From: Halomonas socia
GTDB lineage: Bacteria; Pseudomonadota; Gammaproteobacteria; Pseudomonadales; Halomonadaceae
Direction: 5' to 3'
DNA: 64,000 nt
Assembly (NCBI RefSeq): GCF_010977575.1
Contig: NZ_CP048812.1
Coordinates: 4,464,001 to 4,528,000, forward strand
Under the pieces are notes generated by a model. The model did no database searches. It was given only the letters and a program-made list of their open reading frames with translations, and was not told the origin of the DNA. A program made the position numbers and the translations under genes. This document shows positions 18,147 through 29,159 of the stretch, one piece after another. Numbering within the stretch: position 1 is the first letter of the stretch; each line of letters starts with the position of its first letter.

Positions 18147-20486
18147 CTACTTGTCCTTGCGACGTGCCTGCAGCAGCGCGGCACCCAGCGCACCGACCTG
18201 CCCCTCGGCCTGGCCCTTGCCCTGCGGGGACGAACGCGACTCACGCTTGCGCGACGGCTTGGCAGGGCGCTCGCCGCGGCCCTGCTGCTGCTGCTCGGGC
18301 CGGTCGTCGAGGCGCATCGAGAGGCCGATCCGCGCGCGCTCCAGGTCGACGCTCATCACCTTGACCTTGACGATATCCCCGGCCTTGACCACCGAGCGCG
18401 GGTCGTCGACGAAGGTGTTCGACAGCGCCGAGATATGCACCAGTCCATCCTGATGCACGCCGACGTCGACGAAGGCGCCGAAGTGGGTAACGTTGGTCAC
18501 CGTGCCCTCGAGCAGCATGCCGACCTCGAGATCCTTGAGGGTCTCGACACCCTCACGGAACTCGGCGGCCTTGAACTCGGGACGCGGATCGCGGCCCGGC
18601 TTGTCGAGCTCCTTGAGAATATCGTTGACGGTGGGCACACCGAAGCGCTGATCGGCGAAATCGGCCGGCCTGAGCGACTTGAGGGTGGCGCTGTCGCCGA
18701 TCAGCCCGGCCAACGGCCGCCCGCTGCGCTCGGCAATGCGCTCGACCAGCGGGTAGGCCTCGGGGTGCACGGCACTGGCATCCAGCGGGTTGTCGCCATT
18801 CATGATGCGCAGGAAGCCGGCGCACTGCTCGAAGGTCTTGGGGCCCAGCCGGCTGACCTCGAGCAGCGCGCGGCGACTGCTGAAGGCGCCCTCGGCGTTA
18901 CGCCGCGCGACGATGTTCTCGGCCAGCCCCAGGTTAAGCCCCGAGACCCGCGACAGCAGCGCCACGGAGGCCATGTTGAGGTCGACCCCCACGGCGTTGA
19001 CGCAGTCCTCGATCACCGCTTCCAGGCTGCGCGACAGCTGCACCTGGGAGACGTCGTGCTGGTACTGGCCGACGCCGATTGACTTGGGCTCTATCTTGAC
19101 CAGCTCGCCGAGCGGGTCCTGCAGGCGCCGGGCGATGGAGACCGCGCCGCGGATGGTGACGTCGAGGTCGGGGAACTCGCGAGCAGCGTACTCCGAGGCC
19201 GAATAGACCGAGGCCCCGGCCTCGCTGACCATGACCTTGGCCAGCGCGCGCGGCGCCAGGCGCTTGATCAGCTCGCCGGCCAGCTTGTCGGTCTCGCGGC
19301 TGGCGGTGCCGTTGCCCACCGCAATCAGCGCCACGCCATGGCGCTCGACCAGCTTGGCGAGCACCGCCAGCGACTCGTCCCAGCGTTTCTGCGGCGCGTG
19401 GGGATAGATGGTGGCGTGCTCGAGGAACTGGCCGGTGGCGTCCACCACCGCCACCTTGCAGCCGGTGCGCAGGCCGGGGTCGAGGGCCAGGGTCGCCTTG
19501 GGTCCGGCCGGCGCCGCCAGCAGCAGGTCCTTGAGGTTGGCGGCGAAGACCCCGATCGCCTCCTGTTCGGCGCGCTCGCGCAGGCGCCCCATCAGCTCGG
19601 TCTCGAGGTGGGTATAGAGCTTGACCCGCCAGGTCCAGCGCACCACCTCGGCCAGCCACTTGTCGGCGCCGCGTCCCTGGTCGCGAATGCCTACGTGCTG
19701 GGCGATGGCCACCTGGGCCGGATGCAGCGGCGCCTCGTCCTCGCCGGGCAGCTTGATGGCCAGGCTCAGCACGCCCTCGTTGCGGCCGCGGAACATCGCC
19801 AGGGCACGGTGCGAGGGGGTCTTGGCCAGCGCCTCGTCGTGCTCGAAGTAGTCGGAGAACTTGGCACCCTGCTGCTGCTGGCCGGCGATCACCCGCGAAC
19901 TGAGCTGGCCCTCGGCCCACAGCCGCTCGCGCAGCTTGCCGACCAGCTCGGCCTCTTCGGCGAAGCGCTCCATGAGGATCTGCTTGGCGCCATCCAGTGC
20001 CGCCTTGGCATCCTCGACCGCCGGCGTCTCGCCCTCGGCGGGGCGCAGGTAGCGGCCGGCCTCGGCTTCAGGATCCAGTGTCGGGTCGGCGAGCAGCGCG
20101 TCGGCCAGCGGCTCGAGGCCCGCTTCGCGGGCTATCTGTGCCTTGGTGCGGCGCTTCTTCTTGTAGGGAAGATAGAGATCCTCGAGGCGCTGCTTGGTGT
20201 CGGCCGCCTCGATCTGGCGCTTGAGGTCGGCGTCGAGCTTACCCTGCTCGTCGATGGCGGCGAGCACCGCGGCGCGACGCTCCTCGAGCTCGCGCAGGTA
20301 GACCAGGCGTTCGTCGAGCTGGCGCAGCTGGGTGTCGTCGAGGCCACCGGTGACCTCCTTGCGGTAGCGCGAGATGAAGGGCACGGTGGCCCCGCCGTCG
20401 AGCAGTTCCACCGTGGCCGAGACCTGCTGGGGGCGGACACCGAGTTCGTCGGCAAGGCGGGCGATGATAGCGGCGTGTGCGTCCAT
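18147..20486 (-). CDS. tex: Tex/YhgF family S1 RNA-binding protein
   Basis: Conserved nucleic-acid-binding protein associated with transcription. The product (779 residues from the chosen start) has the Tex N-terminal helical domain with [17 protein letters not shown], a YqgF/RuvC-like RNase H fold ([20 protein letters not shown]), helix-hairpin-helix repeats ([19 protein letters not shown]) and a C-terminal S1 domain ([20 protein letters not shown]). The low-complexity tail is rich in Q, R, K and P. The ATG at 20486 is chosen over the one at 20525: AAGGA lies just upstream and the family N-terminus ([13 protein letters not shown]) follows. Confidence 0.93.
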   Translation of the reverse strand: MDAHAAIIARLADELGVRPQQVSATVELLDGGATVPFISRYRKEVTGGLDDTQLRQLDERLVYLRELEERRAAVLAAIDEQGKLDADLKRQIEAADTKQRLEDLYLPYKKKRRTKAQIAREAGLEPLADALLADPTLDPEAEAGRYLRPAEGETPAVEDAKAALDGAKQILMERFAEEAELVGKLRERLWAEGQLSSRVIAGQQQQGAKFSDYFEHDEALAKTPSHRALAMFRGRNEGVLSLAIKLPGEDEAPLHPAQVAIAQHVGIRDQGRGADKWLAEVVRWTWRVKLYTHLETELMGRLRERAEQEAIGVFAANLKDLLLAAPAGPKATLALDPGLRTGCKVAVVDATGQFLEHATIYPHAPQKRWDESLAVLAKLVERHGVALIAVGNGTASRETDKLAGELIKRLAPRALAKVMVSEAGASVYSASEYAAREFPDLDVTIRGAVSIARRLQDPLGELVKIEPKSIGVGQYQHDVSQVQLSRSLEAVIEDCVNAVGVDLNMASVALLSRVSGLNLGLAENIVARRNAEGAFSSRRALLEVSRLGPKTFEQCAGFLRIMNGDNPLDASAVHPEAYPLVERIAERSGRPLAGLIGDSATLKSLRPADFADQRFGVPTVNDILKELDKPGRDPRPEFKAAEFREGVETLKDLEVGMLLEGTVTNVTHFGAFVDVGVHQDGLVHISALSNTFVDDPRSVVKAGDIVKVKVMSVDLERARIGLSMRLDDRPEQQQQGRGERPAKPSRKRESRSSPQGKGQAEGQVGALGAALLQARRKDK

Positions 20487-20561
20487 GACATCCTTAGATG
20501 TAGCAACGGCAAAAGATCGCGCCAAGGTACCATAAACGCTCCGCGCCCGCCGCAGCCAAGG

Positions 20562-20840
20562 TCAGCGCCGCCAGCCGATATCGTCCCAGTAGTGGCGGCG
20601 GCTCTCGCGGTTGGCCTCATGGCGCGTCAGGCCAATGTCGCGCAGCAATTCATCGCTGAGTTCATGCAGCCGATTGCGCTCGCGACGAAGCTGGGCAAGC
20701 CGGTCCATGCGTCGCGCCCAGCGCCACAGGCGAACGATAAACCGCAGCCGTTGCCGCGTCGTAGCGATGGTATGCTCGACCGGACGGTGGTCGCAGGCGT
20801 TGCCTGGGAGAGCCGAAGAGCAGATTGATCCCTTGGTCAT
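20562..20840 (-). CDS. DUF1127 protein
   Basis: The 92-residue protein ends in a DUF1127 (YjiS-like) domain: an arginine- and tryptophan-rich helix LRFIVRLWRWARRMDRL, then LHELSDELLRDIGLTRHEA and a short basic tail. Such proteins are small, basic and often RNA- or membrane-associated; some have been linked to phosphate and carbon metabolism. The start at 20840 has a textbook AGGAGG 8-9 nt upstream; the longer open frame from 20906 does not. It is transcribed away from the LysR gene at 20991, a common pairing that suggests control by it. Confidence 0.85.
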   Translation of the reverse strand: MTKGSICSSALPGNACDHRPVEHTIATTRQRLRFIVRLWRWARRMDRLAQLRRERNRLHELSDELLRDIGLTRHEANRESRRHYWDDIGWRR

Positions 20841-20990
20841 GGTGACTTCCTCCTGGTGTGTGAAGCCTGAGCTGTGGGGGAAGTGTCGCGGCGACGCTAA
20901 AATCAATCCAACGAATACTTCTTATGCATAACATCAAGTGAATTGATGCAAAGTGATAACAGAGCGACGAGTCACCGATGAGGAAGCCAG

Positions 20991-21845
20991 ATGCTCCAGA
21001 CCATCGATCACGAACTACTGCGCACCTTTGTCGCCATCGTCGACCACGGCGGCTTCACCCGCGCCGCACAGGCGGTGAACCGCACACAGTCCGCCGTGAG
21101 CATGCAGATCAAGCGGCTAGAGGAGGACGTGATCCAGCGCCAGCTGTTCGAACGGCAAGGCCGTCAGATGCTGCTGACCAGCGAGGGGGCGACCCTGCTC
21201 GGCTATGCGCGACGCATCCTCGACCTGCATGGCGAGGCACTCACCATGCTCCGTCAGCCGGATATGGTCGGGAAGGTGAAGCTCGGCGTGCCCGACGACT
21301 ACGTGATGCGCTTTTTGCCAGGCATCCTGAAATCTTTCTCCCACTCCTGGCCACTAGTGGATGTCGAGGTACAGTGCGCGCCCTCCTCCGAACTGATCAA
21401 CCGCCACAAGGGCCAGCTCGACCTGAGTATCGTGACCCGCGAAGTGGGGCATGAGATCGGCGAGATCCTGCTGCAGGATCAAACGGTATGGGTAGTGGCA
21501 GAGTCGCATGCGACACACCGCCAGTCCCCTCTGCCGCTGGCGCTGTTCGAAGAGCCCTGTTTCTGCCGGCGCCACGCCTGCAACGCCCTGACCCGGGCCG
21601 GCCTGTCGTATCGCGTTGCCTACAGCAGCCCTAGCTTGGCCACACTTCAGGCAGTCGTCGGGGCAGGCCTTGCGGTGTCGGCATGGATGAAGAGCCTGGT
21701 CACACCGGGCATGCGCATCCTCGACGAGGCAGACGGCTTTCCTTCCCTGCCCGACGCCTCCATCGTGCTGCTGCGAGCGCCGGACACAGCCTCTCCGGTA
21801 GTAGAGGGACTGGCCCAGCACATCGTCGAGGGGTTCAGGCTGTAG
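20991..21845 (+). CDS. LysR-family regulator, LrhA-like
   Basis: The 284-residue protein has an N-terminal winged helix-turn-helix (LLRTFVAIVDHGGFTRAAQA through TQSAVSMQIKRLEE) and a C-terminal ligand-binding domain (from about residue 90: GKVKLGVPDDYVMRFLPG). The MQIKRLEE and GYARRILDLHGEAL wording is typical of the LrhA/HexA branch. GAGGAAG precedes the ATG. It is divergent from the DUF1127 gene across a 150-bp region in which its operator presumably lies, and converges with tcuB. Confidence 0.88.
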   Translation: MLQTIDHELLRTFVAIVDHGGFTRAAQAVNRTQSAVSMQIKRLEEDVIQRQLFERQGRQMLLTSEGATLLGYARRILDLHGEALTMLRQPDMVGKVKLGVPDDYVMRFLPGILKSFSHSWPLVDVEVQCAPSSELINRHKGQLDLSIVTREVGHEIGEILLQDQTVWVVAESHATHRQSPLPLALFEEPCFCRRHACNALTRAGLSYRVAYSSPSLATLQAVVGAGLAVSAWMKSLVTPGMRILDEADGFPSLPDASIVLLRAPDTASPVVEGLAQHIVEGFRL

Positions 21846-21867
21846 CGACGTCCCGCTCGCATTGCTC

Positions 21868-22977
21868 TCAGCGGCCGGCGCGGTTGCGCTCCAGGGCGTT
21901 GCGGTAGACCGCCAGCAGGCGATAGAAACCGTGCACGAACTTGCCGTAGGGCATGGTGATGAACAGCGCCATGACCACCCCCAGGTGCACCACCAGCATC
22001 ACTCCCATGGCCGAGGTCTCGCGCAGCAGCATCAGCGCCAGGCCGGTGAAGCCGGTCAGCCACAGCAGCGCGATGAAGGCCACGTCCATGCCCATCTGGC
22101 GCACGTCGGCGGTGTCCTGGTCGCGCACCAGCTTGAGGTACAGCAGCCCCGCCGGGCCGATCAGCAGGCCGATGCCGCCCAGGGTGCCGAACAACTTGGG
22201 CAGGCTGGTGAAGTCGTAGGGCGCCTGCCAGCCGAACACGTAGTGATAGATGGTACCGGTGACGGTGGCGGCGAAGCTGAGCATGAAGCCGTAGAAGGTG
22301 AAGTGGTGGAAGCGCCGCCGCCAGTGGGAGTGGTAGGCATCCGGATAGGTGCAGCCGACCTCGCCCTGGCCGTGCAGGTGCTGGAGCGAGAAGGTCTCCT
22401 TGAGCGCCTGTCGCCAGCTCTCGCCGTCACGCAGCCCGGCCGCACCCTCGCCGCTCTCGCGCCAGAAGCGCACCATCCCCATCACCAGCGCCAGCAGCAC
22501 GAACAGCGACACCGAGCCGAAGGTCACCACCATCACGTTGTGCGGCATCAGCGCGTAGAAGTCGCCGCCGTGCTGGGTGGTGACCAGCGCCGCCAGTCCG
22601 CCGTTGAGCCCGATGGCTATCAGCAGCAGCAGGGTCACCCCTACCGCCAGCGCCAGCGCGGCGAGCAGGCCGTTGCGGTCGAACAGCTTTGCCAGCGGAC
22701 CCGGCCAGGCGTAGTCGCGATAGGACTCGGCGCGCAGCTTGGCCATCGACTGCGGCACGTTGACGGCGAACTCGTGGGGCGGCGCATACTGGCAGGCGTA
22801 GTAGCACTCACCGCAGTTGTGACACAGGTTGGCCAGGTACTTGAGATCCTCCGGGGTGAAGGCACGGCGCCGCTCCATGGCCGGGAACACCGGGCAGAAC
22901 CCCTCGCAATACCGGCAGGCATTGCAGATCGTCATGTTGTTGCGGGTTTCCTCGATCAGTGCCTCAATCTTTTGCAT
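21868..22977 (-). CDS. tcuB: Tricarballylate utilization protein TcuB (iron-sulfur membrane protein)
   Basis: Re-oxidises the flavin of TcuA and passes electrons towards the quinone pool. The 369-residue protein has an N-terminal ferredoxin-like domain with two 4Fe-4S cysteine sets (C18, C21, C24, C28 and C52, C55, C58, C62 in LCHNCGECYYACQYAPPHEF), followed by about six membrane helices typical of the CitB/TcuB family. Its start overlaps the end of tcuA by 14 bp, so translation is coupled. It converges with the LysR gene. Confidence 0.92.
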   Translation of the reverse strand: MQKIEALIEETRNNMTICNACRYCEGFCPVFPAMERRRAFTPEDLKYLANLCHNCGECYYACQYAPPHEFAVNVPQSMAKLRAESYRDYAWPGPLAKLFDRNGLLAALALAVGVTLLLLIAIGLNGGLAALVTTQHGGDFYALMPHNVMVVTFGSVSLFVLLALVMGMVRFWRESGEGAAGLRDGESWRQALKETFSLQHLHGQGEVGCTYPDAYHSHWRRRFHHFTFYGFMLSFAATVTGTIYHYVFGWQAPYDFTSLPKLFGTLGGIGLLIGPAGLLYLKLVRDQDTADVRQMGMDVAFIALLWLTGFTGLALMLLRETSAMGVMLVVHLGVVMALFITMPYGKFVHGFYRLLAVYRNALERNRAGR

Positions 22978-24388
22978 AGCTGCCTGCCTCTGTGCCTGCG
23001 ATACGGCCGAACACGGTGCCGATGGTCATGCCGAAGCCGGCGACATAGCCCTGCCCGAGAATGTTGCCGGCCATGATCTCGCCGGCCAGGAAGACGTTGT
23101 CGGCCAGCTCACCGCTGTCCATGTACATGCGCGCCTTGTCGTCTACTTCGGCGCCCAGGTAGGTGAAGGTGATGCCGGTGCGCAGCGGGTAGCCGTAGAA
23201 CGGCGGCGCGTCGATACGTTGCGCCCAGTGGGTCTTCTCGGGCGTGATGCCCCGGGTGTGGCAATCGTCGAGCACGCTGTGATCGAAGTTGCCGGGCTGC
23301 ACCGCGGCGTTGAAGTCGTCGACGGTCTTGCGCACGACATCCACCGGTAGCTCGAGCTTGGCCGCCAGCTCCTCGAGGGTGTCGGCCTGCTCGGGGGGAA
23401 ATACCGAGGGCATGAAGCGCCCCTGGGCCTTGGCGTCGGTGATCGAGTAGCCCACCTGCCCCGGCTGCTTGGCGATCAGCCGCCCCCAGATGGCGTAGCG
23501 CTTGGGCCAGAAGTCCTCGCCCTCGTCGTAGAAGCGCTCACCATCGCGGTTGACCACGATGCCCAGCGATACGCAGTCGACGCGGGTGACGATGCCGCCG
23601 TCATACTTGGGCGCGCGGGCATCGATGGCCACCGCGTGCCCCTGGGTGGGGTCGCCGATGATCTTGGCGCCGTTGTCGATCAGCGCGCGCAGCATCTTGC
23701 CCTGGTTGAAGCGCGTGCCGCGGATCAGGAAGTTGCGCGACACCTCTCCCCAGGCCTCTTCCAGCCACGCCTGGTTGGACTCGAAGCCCCCCGAGGCGAT
23801 CACCACCGCCTTGGCGCTGACCTTGCGCGGCGAGCCGTTGTAGTTGACCAGCGCGTGGTCGAAGCGCTTGCCGTCGAACACCAATTGCTCGGCTTCTGCC
23901 TCGTAGAGGATCGTCACCCCCAGGCGCTCGGCGGCCTGGTAGTAGGTGTTGACCAGCGCCTTGCCGCCGCCCAAGAAGAAGGCATTGGTGCGCCCCAGGT
24001 GCAGGGTGCCGCCCAGCGACGGCTGGAAGCGCACCCCGTAGCCCTTCATCCAGTCGGCGCAGCTCTCCGAGGCGCGAATCACATGGCGCGCCAGGGCCTC
24101 GCTGGTGATGCCGCCGGTGACCCGCCACACGTCGTCGAAAAACTCGTCCTCGAGATAGGCGTCGCTCAGCACGTCGGTGGGCTCGCGGTGCATGCAGCGC
24201 AGGTTGCGCGTATGGATGCTGTTGCCGCCGCGCCACTTGCGCGGCGCACTCTCCAGCAGCAGCACGCTGGCGCCCTGTTCGCGCGCCGACAGCGCGGCGC
24301 ACAGCGCGGCGTTACCGCCGCCGATCACCAGCACGTCGTGGCCGGTCAGGTCGGCTTCGCTGAGTCGCTCTCCGGTCGATGACAACAT
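22964..24388 (-). CDS. tcuA: FAD-dependent tricarballylate dehydrogenase TcuA
   Basis: Oxidises tricarballylate to cis-aconitate in the known pathway; close relatives may act on other tricarboxylates. The product (474 residues) has the Rossmann motif VIGGGNAAL (about 21-29), the flavin-binding segment RGGNSIHTRNLRCMH and the succinate dehydrogenase/fumarate reductase-type fold ending in FLAGEIMAGNILGQGYVAGFG. The ATG at 24388 has GAGGGAA upstream; the open frame continues to 24472 without support and would run through the predicted promoter. Regulation is probably by the divergent GntR protein through the palindrome at 24411-24422. Confidence 0.92.
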   Translation of the reverse strand: MLSSTGERLSEADLTGHDVLVIGGGNAALCAALSAREQGASVLLLESAPRKWRGGNSIHTRNLRCMHREPTDVLSDAYLEDEFFDDVWRVTGGITSEALARHVIRASESCADWMKGYGVRFQPSLGGTLHLGRTNAFFLGGGKALVNTYYQAAERLGVTILYEAEAEQLVFDGKRFDHALVNYNGSPRKVSAKAVVIASGGFESNQAWLEEAWGEVSRNFLIRGTRFNQGKMLRALIDNGAKIIGDPTQGHAVAIDARAPKYDGGIVTRVDCVSLGIVVNRDGERFYDEGEDFWPKRYAIWGRLIAKQPGQVGYSITDAKAQGRFMPSVFPPEQADTLEELAAKLELPVDVVRKTVDDFNAAVQPGNFDHSVLDDCHTRGITPEKTHWAQRIDAPPFYGYPLRTGITFTYLGAEVDDKARMYMDSGELADNVFLAGEIMAGNILGQGYVAGFGMTIGTVFGRIAGTEAGSYAKD

Positions 24389-24407
24389 CGTGTTTCCCTC
24401 GTGGCAA

Positions 24408-24436
24408 TAAATACAAATGTATCCACTGGTGTTCAA
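24408..24436 (-). promoter_or_regulatory. tcuA promoter with overlapping GntR operator
   Basis: On the minus strand a -35 TTGAAC (24436-24431) and a -10 TATTTA (24413-24408) are separated by exactly 17 bp. The predicted transcription start is near 24401, 13 nt before the tcuA ATG. The palindrome ATACA-AA-TGTAT (24411-24422) covers the end of the -10 and part of the spacer; its form is typical of FCD-type GntR operators, which suggests repression by the adjacent regulator. Confidence 0.6.
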
Positions 24437-24464
24437 AATGACAAGACGTGTTCCCTGACATACC

Positions 24465-25196
24465 ATGTCCAACCATCACCATCACCGTCATTCGAGGCCC
24501 GCAGCCATGGCAGAGCGCAAGCCACGCAAGAGCGCCACTCCGGCGGCCAACCAGCGCGGCGAACCGCGCAGTGAACAGGCCTACCGCTTCATCATCGATG
24601 CCATCAAGGAGGGCAGCCTGACGCCCGGCACGCGGATTCGCGAGGTCGAGCTGGCCGAGCGCACCGGCCTCAGCCGCACCCCGGTGCGCGAGGCGCTCAA
24701 TCGCCTGCAGCTCGAGGGGCTGGTGGCCAACGACCCGGCGCGTGGCACCATCATCACCGAGCTCGACCACGGCATGGTCAGCGAGCTATATGCCATGCGC
24801 GAGGTGCTGGAGGGCACCGCGGCGGGACTCGCCGCGCAGCACGCCTCGGAGGTGGAGATCGCCTTCCTGCGCGAAATCAGCGAACGCGATGCGCGCCTGA
24901 GCGAGACCCGCGACCTAGTCAAGAACAACAAGCTGTTCCATAGCACCCTGTATCGCTGCGGCCACAACCGCTACCTGCTCAAGATGCTGCACTCGCTGCA
25001 GGAATCGATGATGCTGCTAGGCCGCAGCACCCTGGCCAAGCCGGGCCGCGCCGAGACCGCGCGCAGCGAACACCGGGCGATCATCGATGCCCTCGAGGCC
25101 CGTGACCCGGAGGCCGCCGAGCGCCTTGCCCGCACGCACATTCGTGAGGCCTACAAGGTTCGCCTCGAGGCCTTCTTCGACAGCTACGACGACTAG
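24465..25196 (+). CDS. GntR-family regulator (FCD subfamily)
   Basis: The 243-residue protein has an N-terminal winged helix-turn-helix (EQAYRFIIDAIKEGSLTPGT through TGLSRTPVREALNRLQLEGL) and an FCD all-helical effector domain (from about residue 105) with the metal-ligand-type positions in ELYAMREVLEG, NKLFHSTLY and SEHRAIIDALEARD. The first 15 residues are histidine-rich; an ATG at 24507 with GAGG upstream could be the true start. It is divergent from tcuA and its stop is 9 bp from the convergent aldehyde dehydrogenase stop. Confidence 0.9.
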   Translation: MSNHHHHRHSRPAAMAERKPRKSATPAANQRGEPRSEQAYRFIIDAIKEGSLTPGTRIREVELAERTGLSRTPVREALNRLQLEGLVANDPARGTIITELDHGMVSELYAMREVLEGTAAGLAAQHASEVEIAFLREISERDARLSETRDLVKNNKLFHSTLYRCGHNRYLLKMLHSLQESMMLLGRSTLAKPGRAETARSEHRAIIDALEARDPEAAERLARTHIREAYKVRLEAFFDSYDD

Positions 25197-25204
25197 CCCT
25201 CCGC

Positions 25205-26689
25205 TCAGGTGCGGATCGCAAAGGGATCGCGCGCCTCGCTCGACAGGTCGATCATCAGGTTCTTGATCTCGAGGTACTCATCCAACGCGTGCAGGCCGCG
25301 CTCGCGGCCGATACCGCTGGCCTTGACCCCGCCAAACGGCGCCTGGGCGGCACTGGTGCGATAGGTATTGACCCACACCCCGCCCACCTCGAGACGCCTT
25401 GCCACGCGGTGCGCCCGTGCCAGGTTCTGGGTCCATAGGCCGGCGACCAGGCCATAGGCGGTGCCGTTGGCGATGCCAATGGCCTCGTCCTCGGTGTCGA
25501 ACGGGATGATCGCCAGCACCGGGCCAAACACTTCCTCCTGGGCCAGCTCGGCGTCCGGCGCCACCTCGGTGAATACCGTGGGCTCGATGAAGTAGCCGCG
25601 CCCGTAGGCCTCGCCTTGCGGTACACCCCCACCCACCGCCAGGGTCGCGCCCTGATCGCGGGCCCGCTGGATAAAGGCCTGCACCCGCTGATGCTGGGCC
25701 TGGGTCGCCACCGGCCCCATCTCGGTGGCCTCGTCGCGGGGATCGCCGACGCGAATCGCCCGGGCGCGCTCACACACCTGAGCCACCACCCTGTCGTAGA
25801 TCTCGCGCTGCACCAGCAGTCGCGAGCCGGCGATGCAGGTCTGGCCGGCAGCGGCGAAGATCCCCGCCACCGCCCCGGTCACGGCCTGCTCGAGGTCGGC
25901 ATCGGCGAACACGATATTGGCCGACTTGCCGCCCAGTTCCAGGGTCACCGGCGTCAGGTGCTCGGCGGCCACCCGCGAGATCGCCTTGCCGGTGGCGGTG
26001 CCGCCGGTGAAGCTGATCAGGTCGATGTCGGGATGGCCGGTAAGCGCCGCGCCGACGCTGCCGTCGCCGGTGACCACGTTGACCACCCCCGCCGGGAAAC
26101 CGGCCCTCTCGCACAGCTCGGCGAAGGCCAGGGTGGTCACGCTGGCCATCTCCGAGGGCTTGATCACTACCGTGCAGCCCGCCGCCAGCGCCGGTGCCAG
26201 CTTGTTGGCGAGTATCGCCATCGGCGAATTCCAAGAGGTGATCAGGGCCGCCACGCCGCGCGGCTCACGGGTGGTAAAGTCGACCAGCTCGGGGCGATCC
26301 AGCGGAATGCTCTCGCCGTGAAGCTTGTCGGCCCAGCCGGCGAAGTAGCGGTAGTTGCGCGCCGCGAAGCGCATCTGCACGCGGGTCTCGCGGATCACCT
26401 TGCCGTTGTCGGTGGTCTCGAGCTGGGCCATGCGCTCGGCGTCGGCCTCGAGCAGCTCGGCTAACTTATGCATTAAAGCTGCACGCTGCATACCACTGGT
26501 CAGCCGCCACTCTGTCTCAAATGCGTGACGAGCTGCTTTTACTGCGGCATCTACATCAGCTGGAGACGCATGTGGAATCAATGCCCATATCGTTTGGCTA
26601 GAGGGATTGATTGTCTCCAAGGTACTGCTATCACCAGCGTCACACCAGCGATTGCCGATACGGAGTTGATAAGACTTAATCTCATACAT
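25205..26689 (-). CDS. Aldehyde dehydrogenase (NAD(P)+), chimeric gene
   Basis: The 494-residue protein is a full-length aldehyde dehydrogenase: ITSWNSPMAILANKLAPALA, VIKPSEMASVTT, the FTGGTATGK turn, the general base in LELGGKSANIVF, the nucleophile cysteine in AAAGQTCIAGSRLLV and EEVFGPVLAI. Substrate is unknown. Codon usage changes sharply at codons 77/78 (about 26460): the 3' part has the GC-rich codons of the chromosome, while the first 77 codons are AT-rich like the island next to it. The frame is intact, so a homologous crossover between two related genes probably made a functional hybrid and marks the left border of the island. Confidence 0.92.
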   Translation of the reverse strand: MYEIKSYQLRIGNRWCDAGDSSTLETINPSSQTIWALIPHASPADVDAAVKAARHAFETEWRLTSGMQRAALMHKLAELLEADAERMAQLETTDNGKVIRETRVQMRFAARNYRYFAGWADKLHGESIPLDRPELVDFTTREPRGVAALITSWNSPMAILANKLAPALAAGCTVVIKPSEMASVTTLAFAELCERAGFPAGVVNVVTGDGSVGAALTGHPDIDLISFTGGTATGKAISRVAAEHLTPVTLELGGKSANIVFADADLEQAVTGAVAGIFAAAGQTCIAGSRLLVQREIYDRVVAQVCERARAIRVGDPRDEATEMGPVATQAQHQRVQAFIQRARDQGATLAVGGGVPQGEAYGRGYFIEPTVFTEVAPDAELAQEEVFGPVLAIIPFDTEDEAIGIANGTAYGLVAGLWTQNLARAHRVARRLEVGGVWVNTYRTSAAQAPFGGVKASGIGRERGLHALDEYLEIKNLMIDLSSEARDPFAIRT

Positions 26690-26740
26690 TAGCTTAACCC
26701 TATTAAATAACTTTCCAAATAAACAAGAAGTTTTTTTAAT

Positions 26741-28015
<1,275 letters not shown>

Positions 28016-28153
28016 AGGTAAGTAACACCACGCCATGATCAAGGTGGGCGGTTTCAAATGATTTAGATGGTGAGACTCTTACTCCGGTTCTATGGGGGCC
28101 AGGATGGGCAATCGCCCGATCTACCCGACCGATGACTCATTTCGACACGAACC

Positions 28154-28187
28154 AATCCGAAAGGAAAGAGGGCTTTCCTCTCGGATT
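28154..28187 (-). terminator. Hairpin after the dioxygenase gene
   Basis: Long stem of 15 positions with one A-C mismatch, pairing 28154-28168 with 28173-28187 around a 4-nt loop; it lies 20 bp past the stop of the TauD-like gene. The U-tract after it is weak, but stem length and place fit a transcript end. Confidence 0.55.
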
Positions 28188-28206
28188 CTGCGGACTTACT
28201 GCGAGG

Positions 28207-29082
28207 TCACAAGGACGAGGAGAAAACCTTGTCTGCCATAACCTGACAGCGCTTGATCAGGCGGTGCTCATCAGGTCCGTAGTCGGCCACTGCGTTATGC
28301 AATGTACCAAAGTTGTCCCACATCAGTACATCATTCTCGTTCCACTCGTGCTTGTATCGGTACTTTTTCTGAAGCTGGTGCTTGAACAAAAATTCCAGAA
28401 TCTCGTCGCTCTCCGCGAGATCCATACCGTCGATTTTTATCGTATAACCAGGATTGGCATACAGAACCTTCTTTCGGGTGATCGGATGGGTCAAAAAAAC
28501 TGGATGCGAAACTGGTGGTTTCTTTCGGCGCTGTTCCTCGGTGAGCGGCGGTCGGCTCGACCCTTTCTCGCGGCGCATCGTCTCCCAGAATTTGTTGAAG
28601 TCATGAGTTGCAGTCATTCCCTCAAGCCGACTCTTATAACTATCTGGCAGCTCTTCATAAGCTATATGCATATTAGCAAATTCGGTGCAGCCCAAGGCGA
28701 TGCCATCGCGGCGCGGGATCTTGATGCCGTAAAGTACATTAGCAAAGGCCACATCCTTCGAATAGGACATGTCAGTATGCCAGTCCTGCCCTGCATCGGC
28801 CAGACCAATGGGTTTACCATCCTCGACGATGTTGGACAAGATCATCACCTCGGGTTGACCGGGCTCTTGATAGCTACCCGCCACATTGATCTCGAGCGTG
28901 CCGAAGCTGGACGAGAATGCCTTGAGTTCGTTTGCCTTGAGTGATTGCTTGGGAAAGCTGACGACGCCATACTTCCCGAGCGCCTCGACCACAGCCGTGT
29001 TCTCCATCTCGGTCAATGGGTGGGACAGGTCGAGCCCTTCAATCCGTGCGCCCAGCACCTTATCGGTTGGAATAATCTCCAT
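28207..29082 (-). CDS. TauD/TfdA-family alpha-ketoglutarate-dependent dioxygenase
   Basis: Non-haem iron(II) oxygenase that couples decarboxylation of 2-oxoglutarate to hydroxylation of a small acid; taurine, 2,4-D and alkyl sulfates are known substrates of relatives. The 291-residue protein has the iron ligands H102 and D104 (DWHTDMSY) and H262 (GTLHNAVADY), and the 2-oxoglutarate arginine R274 in EHRLIKRC. The ATG at 29082 has GGAGG 5 nt upstream; the longer frame from 29142 is not supported. It is last in the minus-strand cluster with the NifV-like enzyme and FMN oxidase. Substrate is unknown. Confidence 0.88.
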   Translation of the reverse strand: MEIIPTDKVLGARIEGLDLSHPLTEMENTAVVEALGKYGVVSFPKQSLKANELKAFSSSFGTLEINVAGSYQEPGQPEVMILSNIVEDGKPIGLADAGQDWHTDMSYSKDVAFANVLYGIKIPRRDGIALGCTEFANMHIAYEELPDSYKSRLEGMTATHDFNKFWETMRREKGSSRPPLTEEQRRKKPPVSHPVFLTHPITRKKVLYANPGYTIKIDGMDLAESDEILEFLFKHQLQKKYRYKHEWNENDVLMWDNFGTLHNAVADYGPDEHRLIKRCQVMADKVFSSSL

Positions 29083-29159
29083 AATTTCCTCCATTGCAAT
29101 ATTTTTCAAGTCTTTCCGAAGCGTTGCCGCGACTGAAACCAATCTATGTGGCGAGTTTC

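Noticed and set aside
24465-24509. Histidine-rich start of the GntR protein as an artificial tag
   Set aside because: The stretch is short, interrupted by R and S, and in natural genomic context; a later start at 24507 is also possible.
28132-28944. 270-codon plus-strand frame in the island
   Set aside because: Antisense to the TauD-like gene, which has all iron ligands and a good ribosome-binding site.
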